In this document: piece by piece, positions 1 to 6,010 of the stretch | How the letters are laid out: every line of letters starts with the position of its first letter | How positions within the stretch are numbered: position 1 is the first letter of the stretch | Source of the DNA: Rhizobacter sp. | GTDB lineage: Bacteria; Pseudomonadota; Gammaproteobacteria; Burkholderiales; Burkholderiaceae_C | DNA: 19,609 nt | NCBI GenBank assembly: GCA_025360945.1 | Contig: JANYBE010000480.1 | Span: 1 to 19,609 of the forward strand | Direction of reading: 5' to 3' | The notes under the pieces: generated by a model | What the model saw: the letters and a program-made list of their open reading frames with translations, nothing else | The model's database searches: none | Told to the model about the DNA's origin: nothing | Made by a program: the position numbers and the translations under genes

Positions 1-440
1 ATCAGCGTGAAGTCGCTGAGCGGTTCGCGCGCCAGCACCGTCTTCATCGTCGACAGGATCGGCGTCACGCCGCTGCCGCCGGCAATGCCGACATGGTGGC
101 GGCGCGCGGTCGGTTCGATCGGCACGAAGAAGCGGCCCTGCGGTGCCATCACACTGATTAAATGGCCGGGGCGCAAGTGCTCGTTGATCCAGTTCGAGAA
201 CACACCCCCCTTGACCTTGCGCACTCCGACGCGCAGCTCGCCGTCGTCCACGCCGGCACAGATCGAATACGAGCGGCGCAGGTCAGCGCCATCGATCTCG
301 GTGCGCAGCGTGAGGTATTGGCCCTGCGTGAAGCTGAAGACATCGCGCAGATCGGGCGGCACGTAGAACGCGACGACGACCGCTTCGGCGGTGTCGGGCA
401 TGACCTCGCGCACGCGCAAAGGGTGAAAGATGACGCTCAT
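1..440 (-). CDS. paaE: Phenylacetyl-CoA epoxidase reductase subunit PaaE (partial, C-terminus outside window)
   Basis: This is the N-terminal 146 residues of the ferredoxin-NADP reductase-like subunit that passes electrons from NADPH to the diiron centre of the phenylacetyl-CoA 1,2-epoxidase complex. The FAD-binding beta-barrel motif RSYS is visible at about residues 55-58, and the start of the pyridine-nucleotide domain, GIAGGSGVTPI, lies near residues 117-127. The C-terminal 2Fe-2S ferredoxin domain expected in PaaE lies beyond the left edge. The ATG at 438-440 follows the paaD stop by about 20 bases with a GAGAGG-type ribosome site just upstream. It is last in the visible paa gene order and expression should depend on the upstream operon promoter. 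The call is secure from motifs plus position. Confidence 0.93.
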   Translation of the reverse strand, partial: MSVIFHPLRVREVMPDTAEAVVVAFYVPPDLRDVFSFTQGQYLTLRTEIDGADLRRSYSICAGVDDGELRVGVRKVKGGVFSNWINEHLRPGHLISVMAPQGRFFVPIEPTARRHHVGIAGGSGVTPILSTMKTVLAREPLSDFTL

Positions 441-461
441 GGCGAGCCTCTCGATTGAATT

Positions 462-983
462 CTAGATGGGCTTGAAATGCTCGAACGGCTCTTGGCACGC
501 GAGGCAGCGCCAGGTCGCCTTGCACGCGGTGGAGCCGAAGGCGGCAAGGCGTTCGGTGCCATGGCTGCCGCAGCGAGGGCAGGCCAGCGCGACGGTCTTC
601 GCGGTGCGCGGGAAAAAGCGGATCGGGACTTCGGCGCTCAAAGCCGGGCCGGGGGGCACGATGCCGTAGGCGAGCAGCTTGGCGCGCCCCTCGGCGCTGA
701 TCCAGTCAGTCGTCCATGCCGGCGCGCGGCGCAGCGTCGCGCGTGCCGGGCCGAGGCCGGCGGCAGCTATCGCTTGAAGGACGTCATGCTCGATGACTTC
801 TGTCGCGGGGCAGCCGGAGTAGGTGGGCGTCAGCACGATCTCGAGCAAATTGTCGTGGTCGATCACGTCGCGCACGATGCCGAGTTCGCAGACCGACACT
901 GCGGGCACCTCGGGGTCGAGCACGGTCGCGAGCACGCGCCACGCGGCATCGACGCGCGCGTTGCTCGCGATTTCGGCGATCAC
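462..983 (-). CDS. paaD: Phenylacetyl-CoA epoxidase maturation factor PaaD
   Basis: PaaD belongs to the MIP18/DUF59 (SufT-like) family and is thought to help assemble the iron-sulfur or diiron centres of the epoxidase. At 173 residues it is of normal length. The DUF59 motif TYSGCPA lies at about 54-60. A C-terminal cysteine cluster (CPRC at 135-138, C154, CLAC at 160-163) is typical of PaaD and suggests metal binding. The reading frame is open far upstream, but that part overlaps paaC. I chose the GTG at 981-983 because it forms a GTGA overlap with the paaC stop, the same 4-base coupling seen at paaA/paaB. The adjacent GTG at 984-986 is an equal alternative. The protein probably acts in the cytoplasm. 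Confidence 0.9.
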   Translation of the reverse strand: MIAEIASNARVDAAWRVLATVLDPEVPAVSVCELGIVRDVIDHDNLLEIVLTPTYSGCPATEVIEHDVLQAIAAAGLGPARATLRRAPAWTTDWISAEGRAKLLAYGIVPPGPALSAEVPIRFFPRTAKTVALACPRCGSHGTERLAAFGSTACKATWRCLACQEPFEHFKPI

Positions 984-1753
984 CACACGCCCCCCGGATA
1001 GCTGCGTTGCAGGTGCTGCATCTCGGCGAGGATGAACCCCATGTGCTCGCTGTGCACGCCGCGCGTGCCGGTGCTGCGAAAGGACGTGTCTTTCGGCATG
1101 ATCAGGCCAGCCTCGTCGAAGACGGCTGTCATTTCGGCGAGCCACGGTTCTCGCAGGTCGGCGAAGCTTGGGCCGAGGCCGGCTGCGTGTGCCGCGGTGT
1201 CGACCGCGTCGCACTCGAACAGCTCGGCGCTAAAGCGCCAGACCGCGGCCAGCGCGTCGTCGATGCGGCGACGCGATTCGGCCGTACCGTCCGCGAGGCG
1301 CACGACCCAGTCGGCGGCATGCTGCTGGTGGTAGCGCGCTTCCTTAACGGCCTTGCCGGCGATGGCCGAGACTTCCGTGTCGCTCGACGCCTGCAGTCCC
1401 TCCCACAGCAGCTTGGCCCATGTCGCGACGATCAGGTTGCGCAGCACCGTGAACGCGAAGTCGCCGCGCGGCAGTTCGGCAATGGTCGCGTTGAAATAGT
1501 CGCGCTCGTCGCGCAGAAACGCGAGCTGGTCTTCGTCATGCCCCGCGCCTTCGAGCGCGCCGGCGTGCGTGAGCAGCGCGCGCGATTGGCCGACCAGGTC
1601 GAGCGCCATGTTCGCGAGCGCGATGTCTTCTTCGAGCACCGGCGCGTGCCCGCACCATTCGGCCAGGCGCTGCGCGAGGATGAGCGCGGTATCGCCGACG
1701 CGCAGCAGGTACTGCACTTCGGGGGCACGTTTGAGTTGGATGGACTGTGTCAT
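980..1753 (-). CDS. paaC: Phenylacetyl-CoA epoxidase structural subunit PaaC
   Basis: PaaC is the ferritin-fold partner of the catalytic PaaA subunit in the phenylacetyl-CoA 1,2-epoxidase. It stabilises the complex and is regarded as having lost catalytic iron binding. The 257-residue length fits the family. The N-terminus reads into the typical helical segment YLLRVGDTALILAQRLAEW, and the end ELRRAELIC-like region of the fold is represented by the segment with HSEHMGFILAEMQHLQRSYP near the C-terminus. The gene starts at an ATG 7 bases after the paaB stop and overlaps paaD by 4 bases, so translation of the group is probably coupled. Identity is supported by sequence and by its place between paaB and paaD. 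Confidence 0.93.
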   Translation of the reverse strand: MTQSIQLKRAPEVQYLLRVGDTALILAQRLAEWCGHAPVLEEDIALANMALDLVGQSRALLTHAGALEGAGHDEDQLAFLRDERDYFNATIAELPRGDFAFTVLRNLIVATWAKLLWEGLQASSDTEVSAIAGKAVKEARYHQQHAADWVVRLADGTAESRRRIDDALAAVWRFSAELFECDAVDTAAHAAGLGPSFADLREPWLAEMTAVFDEAGLIMPKDTSFRSTGTRGVHSEHMGFILAEMQHLQRSYPGGVW

Positions 1754-1760
1754 CGCGGGC

Positions 1761-2057
1761 TCACATGTGGTCGAGCGACTTCGGCAGCTCGTAGAAGGTT
1801 GGATGCCTGTAGACCTTGTCTTCCGCCGGGTCGAAGTACATCGCCTTGTCGCCCGGGTCGCTCGCCACGATCTGGTCCGAGCGGATCACCCACACGCTCA
1901 CGCCTTCCTGGCGCCGCGTGTAAACATCGCGGCCCATCTGGAGCGCCATCTTGGCGTCGGCGGCGTGCAGGCTGCCGCAGTGCTTGTGGTCCAGCCCGGC
2001 CTTGCTGCGAACGAACACTTCCCACAGCGGCCATTCGTTCTGAGTGGTCGTCGTCAT
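1761..2057 (-). CDS. paaB: Phenylacetyl-CoA epoxidase subunit PaaB
   Basis: PaaB is the small subunit of about 95 residues that bridges PaaAC heterodimers in the ring 1,2-phenylacetyl-CoA epoxidase. The 98-residue protein shows the family hallmarks: EWPLWEVFVRSKAGLDHKH at the N-terminus, then HAADAKMALQMGRDVYTRR and VWVIRSDQIVAS in the middle. The open frame extends upstream, but the true start is the ATG at 2055-2057, whose bases form an ATGA overlap with the paaA stop. The remaining upstream frame is only a shadow of paaA. The overlap implies translational coupling that keeps subunit ratios balanced. Confidence 0.94.
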   Translation of the reverse strand: MTTTTQNEWPLWEVFVRSKAGLDHKHCGSLHAADAKMALQMGRDVYTRRQEGVSVWVIRSDQIVASDPGDKAMYFDPAEDKVYRHPTFYELPKSLDHM

Positions 2058-3055
2058 GCTGCTTCCTTCAATGCTTGCTTGTTCGCGTGTGCGGTCGCGG
2101 CTTCGCGAACCCACGCGCCGTCGTCCCATGCCTTGACGCGCGCGGCGAGCCGTTCGCGGTTGCACGGCCCGTCGCCGGCGAGCACGCGCTTGAACTCGCT
2201 CCAGTCGATGGTGCCGAAGTCGTGCGATTGGCGCGCCTCGTTCCACTTCAGATCGGGGTCGGGCAACGTCACGCCGAGCAGCCTGGCCTGATCGACGGTC
2301 GCGTCGATAAAGCGCTGGCGCAGCTCGTCGTTCGAGACGCGCTTGATGCCCCAGCGCATCGACTGCGCGCTGTTCGGCGACTGGTCGTCCGGTGGCCCGA
2401 ACATCATGATCGAGGGCCACCACCAGCGGTTCACCGCGTCCTGCACCATGTCCTTCTGCGCTGGCGTGCCGTGGGTCATCATCGTCAGCAGCGCCTCGAA
2501 ACCCTGGCGCTGGTGAAAGCTCTCCTCCCGGCAGATGCGGATCATCGCGCGCGCGTACGGCGCGTACGAGCAGCGGCAGATCGGCACCTGATTCATGATC
2601 GCCGCGCCGTCGACCAGCCAGCCGATCGTGCCCATGTCGGCCCAGCTCAGCGTCGGGTAGTTGAAGATCGAGCTGTACTTGGCTTTGCCGGTGTGCAGCG
2701 CGTCGAACAACTGATCGCGCGAGGTGCCCAACGTCTCGGCGGCCGCGTAGAGGTACAGGCCGTGGCCGCCTTCGTCCTGAACCTTCGCAAGCAGGATTGC
2801 CTTGCGCTTGAGCGTGGGCGCGCGGCTTATCCAGTTGCCCTCGGGCAGCATGCCGACGATCTCAGAATGCGCGTGCTGGCTGATCTGGCGCACCAGCGTC
2901 TTGCGGTAGTGATAGGGCAACCAGTCCTTCGCCTCGATGAAGTCGCCGGCGTCGATGCGGGCATCGAAGCGCTCCTGCAGCTGCACCTCTTCGGCAGAGC
3001 GCAGCGACTTCGGCGCTTCGTCCTTGCCCATCGTATCCATGGCTTGCGTGTACAT
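2054..3055 (-). CDS. paaA: Phenylacetyl-CoA epoxidase catalytic subunit PaaA
   Basis: PaaA is the catalytic diiron subunit that inserts oxygen across the aromatic ring of phenylacetyl-CoA, giving the ring-1,2-epoxide. Its 333 residues match the family. Presumed iron ligands are visible in the ferritin-like fold: Glu in HSEIVG (about 65), the ExxH of DEGGH (95 and 98) and the ExxH of EESFH (178 and 181). The start at 3053-3055 is backed by a strong AAGGAG ribosome site 8 bases upstream; Met6 and Met9 are weaker alternatives. A gap of 34 bases separates it from the small lipoprotein gene before it. All key residues are present, so the enzyme should be active given PaaE. Confidence 0.96.
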   Translation of the reverse strand: MYTQAMDTMGKDEAPKSLRSAEEVQLQERFDARIDAGDFIEAKDWLPYHYRKTLVRQISQHAHSEIVGMLPEGNWISRAPTLKRKAILLAKVQDEGGHGLYLYAAAETLGTSRDQLFDALHTGKAKYSSIFNYPTLSWADMGTIGWLVDGAAIMNQVPICRCSYAPYARAMIRICREESFHQRQGFEALLTMMTHGTPAQKDMVQDAVNRWWWPSIMMFGPPDDQSPNSAQSMRWGIKRVSNDELRQRFIDATVDQARLLGVTLPDPDLKWNEARQSHDFGTIDWSEFKRVLAGDGPCNRERLAARVKAWDDGAWVREAATAHANKQALKEAA

Positions 3056-3089
3056 GTGGTCGTCTCCTTGGGAGTTGAATCCGGTGTCG

Positions 3090-3239
3090 TCAGTACGCGA
3101 GTTGTCGGCTCGATTCGATGTAGCCTTTGAGCTCGGCCGGCGTCAACCATTCGCCCTTGCAGCCGAAGTCGACGTCAGCGCAGCCGGCGAGCGCGACAAT
3201 CGTGGCTGCGCTCAGCGCCTTTAGCGAGAGCTTCATCAT
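3090..3239 (-). CDS. Small putative lipoprotein encoded between paaK and paaA
   Basis: I do not recognise this 49-residue product. The N-terminus MMKLSLKALSAATIVALAGC is a textbook lipoprotein signal: two lysines, a hydrophobic stretch and a lipobox LAGC ending at Cys20. The mature part would be only 30 residues, with a second cysteine in FGCKGEW and a polar tail ending in SSRQLAY. A start at 3257 (7 codons earlier, MTRDNQM) would overlap the paaK stop as ATGA, the coupling style used elsewhere in this operon. I prefer 3239 because it gives a compact signal peptide and has an AAGAGA-like site upstream, but either start is possible. The product probably sits in the inner or outer membrane leaflet facing the periplasm. 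A role in phenylacetate metabolism is suggested only by location. Confidence 0.62.
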   Translation of the reverse strand: MMKLSLKALSAATIVALAGCADVDFGCKGEWLTPAELKGYIESSRQLAY

Positions 3240-3253
3240 CTGGTTGTCTCTTG

Positions 3254-4558
3254 TCATCGCGGGCGTTTGTCGATCACGCGCCGGGCCTTGCCGGTGAGCG
3301 TGCGCTCGATCGAATCGGGGGCGAGTACGGTCACTCGCGTCGAGATGCCGACCAGCGTTTTCACGCGGTGCTGCACCCAGGTGGCGATGGCTTGCACATC
3401 GCCGTCTGCGCCGGATTGCAGCTCGCAGCGCACCTCGACCTCGTCCATCAGGCCGTCGCGGCTGACCTGCACCTGGTACTGGCCGGACAGCTGCGCATGC
3501 GCGAGCACGATCTCCTCGATCTGCGTCGGGAAGACGTTGACGCCGCGGATGATCAGCATGTCGTCGCTGCGGCCGACGATCTTGCCCATGCGGCGGAACG
3601 CGCGCGAGGTCGGCGGCAACAAGCGGGTCAGGTCGCGCGTGCGGTAGCGGATGATGGGCAGCGCCTCCTTCGTCAGCGAGGTGAACACGAGTTCGCCCTC
3701 GCTGCCGTCGGGCAGCACCTCGCCGGTCTCTGGGTCGATGATCTCGGGTAAGAAGTGGTCTTCCCAGACGACCGGGCCGTCCTTGCTCTCGATGCATTCG
3801 CTGGCCACGCCCGGGCCCATCACTTCGGACAGGCCATAGATGTCAACTGCGTCGATCCCGGCCTTGGTCTCGATCTCGCGCCGCATCGCCTCGGTCCACG
3901 GCTCGGCGCCAAAGATGCCAACCTTCAGCGAGGTCTCGCGCGCATTGATCTTCTGCCGCGCCATCTCTTCGATGATCACCTGCATGTAGCTCGGCGTGAC
4001 CATAATGATGCTGGGCTTGAAGTCCTGAATCAGCTGGATCTGTTTCTCGGTCTGCCCGCCGGACATCGGGATCACGGTGCAGCCCAGGCGCTCGGCGCCG
4101 TAGTGCGCGCCGAGGCCGCCGGTGAACAGCCCGTAGCCGTAGGCGACCTGGATGACGTCGCCCTTGCGCCCGCCCGCAGCGCGGATCGAGCGTGCGACTA
4201 GGTCGGCCCAGGTGTCGATGTCGTTCTGCGTGTAGCCCACCACCGTCGGTTTGCCGGTCGTGCCGCTTGAGGCGTGCAGCCGCACGACCTGCTCGCGCGG
4301 TACGGCGAACAGGCCAAACGGGTAGTTGTCGCGCAGGTCCTTCTTGACGGTGAACGGGAACTTCGCGAGGTCGCTCAGCTGCTTCAGGTGGTCCGGGTGC
4401 ACGCCCTTCGCGTCGAAGGCCTTGCGGTAGTGCTGCACGTTCGCGTAGGCGTGGTGCAGCGTCGCCTTCAGGCGCGTGAGCTGCAGCGCGTCGACTTCGT
4501 CGCGGCTCGCGGTTTCGATCGCGTCGAGTTCACCGGGTTGGGGTTGTTTGACGGGCAT
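3254..4558 (-). CDS. paaK: Phenylacetate-CoA ligase PaaK
   Basis: PaaK activates phenylacetate with ATP and coenzyme A to phenylacetyl-CoA, the first step of the aerobic hybrid pathway, in the cytoplasm. The 434-residue protein is full length for this adenylate-forming family. The phosphate-binding loop ASSGTTGKP is at about 96-104. Further on are DIYGLSEVMGPG (adenine/aromatic acid pocket) and RYRTRDLT, followed by the small C-terminal lid domain with GRSDDMLIIRGVNVFPTQIE. The ATG at 4556-4558 has an AGGAGA site upstream and lies inside the last 29 bases of paaI, so the two genes are likely translationally coupled. Nothing looks defective. Confidence 0.96.
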   Translation of the reverse strand: MPVKQPQPGELDAIETASRDEVDALQLTRLKATLHHAYANVQHYRKAFDAKGVHPDHLKQLSDLAKFPFTVKKDLRDNYPFGLFAVPREQVVRLHASSGTTGKPTVVGYTQNDIDTWADLVARSIRAAGGRKGDVIQVAYGYGLFTGGLGAHYGAERLGCTVIPMSGGQTEKQIQLIQDFKPSIIMVTPSYMQVIIEEMARQKINARETSLKVGIFGAEPWTEAMRREIETKAGIDAVDIYGLSEVMGPGVASECIESKDGPVVWEDHFLPEIIDPETGEVLPDGSEGELVFTSLTKEALPIIRYRTRDLTRLLPPTSRAFRRMGKIVGRSDDMLIIRGVNVFPTQIEEIVLAHAQLSGQYQVQVSRDGLMDEVEVRCELQSGADGDVQAIATWVQHRVKTLVGISTRVTVLAPDSIERTLTGKARRVIDKRPR

Positions 4559-5006
4559 GGATCTTGTCTCCTAAACCGGTCACTGCCGGCTTGCCTTTCA
4601 TCGTGTACGAGCGCCCGCGGAACACCGCGACGCGCTCGCCGCGCTGGTTTGTGACTTCGGTGTCGTAGACACCGGTTCGCCCGGCCTTCGAGACCTCGGT
4701 GCAACGTGCAGTCAACACATCGCCGAGCCGGCCCGGCGCGAGCAGGTCGACCGAGAAGCCCGAGGCCACGGTCAGTTCGTTGTACGAGTTGCAGGCGAAC
4801 GCGAAGGCCGAATCGGCGAGCGTGGCGACCAGACCACCGTGGCAAATGTCGTGTCCGTTTAGCATGTCGTCGCGGATCGTCATCGACACCGTCGCGCTGC
4901 CGGGGGTCACCGCGTTGATCTGCATGCCGAGCAGCTTGGACGCGCGGTCGTTCCTGAACATGCCCTCGCGGACCAGGTCGGCGGTTTGCTGCGCGGCATC
5001 AACCAT
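4530..5006 (-). CDS. paaI: Hotdog-fold hydroxyphenylacetyl-CoA thioesterase PaaI
   Basis: PaaI hydrolyses CoA thioesters of ring-hydroxylated or dead-end phenylacetate intermediates and so frees trapped CoA. The 158 residues include the hotdog signature HDICHGGLVATLADSAFAFA (about 52-71), containing the conserved His-Gly-Gly and the catalytic Asp, with the substrate-tunnel strand VASGFSVDLLAP following. The C-terminus runs 29 bases into paaK and extends about 15 residues beyond the usual hotdog end. The ATG at 5004-5006 lies inside the tail of the truncated paaH frame and has no clear ribosome site of its own. Its translation may therefore depend on read-through from that remnant. Confidence 0.92.
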   Translation of the reverse strand: MVDAAQQTADLVREGMFRNDRASKLLGMQINAVTPGSATVSMTIRDDMLNGHDICHGGLVATLADSAFAFACNSYNELTVASGFSVDLLAPGRLGDVLTARCTEVSKAGRTGVYDTEVTNQRGERVAVFRGRSYTMKGKPAVTGLGDKIHARQTTPTR

Positions 5007-5286
5007 GGAAGCGGCCTGCGGAGATGCGCGCGAGCACTGCGGCGCGCGTCATCCCCCCCAGCTTACCGCGCCTGACCGCGCCATCGAGTTCGGCCGCAAC
5101 GCGCTTGACCCCACTGTCGGCCGCACCCACCTGTGCATCGAACAGCCGCACCGTGTGACCGGACTGCGCCGCCAGTTGTGCGATGCCCGCACCCATGCTG
5201 CCAGCGCCGATGACGGCGACGTTGGTGGAGGTGTTCAACGCGTAAAGCATAGGCGGTTCGCGCGCGAGGCGGTCATGGATTGGCAT
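4999..5286 (-). pseudogene. paaH: Truncated 3-hydroxyacyl-CoA dehydrogenase (paaH remnant, N-terminal part only)
   Basis: The first part matches the NAD-binding N-terminus of 3-hydroxyacyl-CoA dehydrogenases of the PaaH type: NVAVIGAGSMGAGIAQLAA is the Rossmann glycine motif, followed by GHTVRLFDAQ with the acidic residue that selects NAD. The homology-like stretch ends at about LARISA and the frame closes five codons later in GRFHG just inside paaI. Family members are about 300-500 residues; this one is 83-95 depending on the start (ATG 5250 or 5286). The catalytic histidine and the dimerisation domain are missing. An internal deletion joining early paaH to sequence just before paaI explains the arrangement. 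The remnant is probably still transcribed and translated as a leader for paaI. Confidence 0.8.
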
Positions 5287-5317
5287 TTCGCTACCCAAGC
5301 ACCCAAAAACATATTCG

Positions 5318-5331
5318 ACCGCCCGGTCGGT
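5318..5331. promoter_or_regulatory. PaaR-like operator palindrome
   Basis: ACCGCCCGGTCGGT is a 14-bp inverted repeat with a single mismatch from the symmetric form ACCGACCGGTCGGT. That form is the kind of site attributed to the TetR-family repressor PaaR, which in Betaproteobacteria answers to phenylacetyl-CoA. Here it lies immediately downstream of the -10 hexamer, over the expected transcription start, where a repressor would block initiation. No paaR gene is visible in the window. The match to a known motif is from memory; the symmetry is seen directly. Confidence 0.75.
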
Positions 5332-5333
5332 AG

Positions 5334-5362
5334 ATAATACGAGTGAGCAGTGGCACTTGCAA
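5334..5362 (-). promoter_or_regulatory. Sigma-70-type promoter of the paa operon
   Basis: On the minus strand, TTGCAA (5357-5362) and TATTAT (5334-5339) are separated by exactly 17 bases. Both hexamers match the housekeeping consensus in at least four of six positions. Transcription would start near 5327, inside the PaaR-like palindrome and about 40-75 bases before the possible paaH-remnant starts. Confidence 0.7.
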
Positions 5363-5379
5363 GTGGCCAACCCTAGGGA

Positions 5380-5945
5380 TTACCCGAGAGTGGGCGCAAG
5401 TAGCCCGGTGATGATCGTGTCGATCTCGTCGTGGGCGACCCCTCGCCTGCTACGTGCGCACGTAGCTCCTCCCGGCTTGGAGCGAACACGGATGATCGAT
5501 GCCCGATATGCGCGAGGTTGATGGCGAGCGCATGACGCTGACATGGCTCTGCTTCGTCGAGACGGCTCGCGCTAAACAGCAGCTCGCCGAGTTGCCGAGG
5601 TCGGTGGCGACCTCGGGGTGGTCGGCGCCGTGGTAGGTGGCATCGATGTCCGGCGGGCGGCGCCGCAGCGGTTCGGCCTCATTGGGGCGGTCCATTGTCT
5701 GGAGCAGGTCGGCCAAGTTGACGAGATCGGTCGCGATCGCAGCTCGGTGTCGTCGGCATGGCCGCGACCGCGAGTGCGTGCGGTAACAGCGGGTCGAGCA
5801 TCGGTCAACTGGCGCGCATCGTCCGGGTCTCACCTGCGACCGCGCCGGCAACCCAGCACAGCGCCTCTCTCATCCGCGCGAGTGCGTCGTCGGTGCGGAA
5901 CTCCGCGCTCGAAGCAAACCGGAAGATGCGGTCAAAACGCCAAGG
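5380..5945 (-). pseudogene. Degraded tetratricopeptide-repeat protein gene (C-terminal remnant)
   Basis: Pieces of a kinesin-light-chain-like TPR protein can be read across all three minus-strand frames. From right to left in the window: a helical stretch DDALARMREALCWVAGAVAG, an in-frame TGA at 5805-5807, then PMLDPLLPHALAVA, which resembles the linker before TPR arrays. Next come NLADLLQTMDRPNEAEPLRRR and GADHPEVATDLGN, a frameshift near 5590, ELLFSASRLDEAEPCQRHALAIN, and after another shift AHDEIDTIITGLLAPTLG ending at a TAA (5380-5382). The repeated pattern of EAEPL-RRAL-I and DHP-VA is characteristic. Any N-terminal signalling or NTPase domain is gone, cut off before the divergent ribonuclease gene. 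At least three frame disruptions make it non-functional. The exact original family is uncertain. Confidence 0.65.
5449..5466. repeat. Perfect 18-bp palindrome
   Basis: GCTACGTGCGCACGTAGC reads identically on both strands. It lies inside the decayed TPR gene. There is no loop and no adjacent T-run, so it is not a standard terminator. A protein-binding site or chance are both possible. Confidence 0.5.
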
Positions 5946-6010
5946 CGAGCTCCGAGGATTGCATGCGGTCCGCCCCTATGATGGGCAACCCTGCACCGAG
6001 AGCAACGCGC

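Noticed and set aside
1007..3130. Plus-strand open frame of 707 codons opposite paaA-paaC
   Set aside because: It is an antisense shadow caused by high GC third positions. The minus strand holds three unmistakable paa genes, and the shadow translation is arginine-, alanine- and histidine-rich without motifs.
5618..6010. Long upstream extension of the RNB ribonuclease frame
   Set aside because: The extension reads through the decayed TPR gene of the other strand and has no RNB-like content. The ATG at 6011 has a suitable ribosome site and starts the conserved part.
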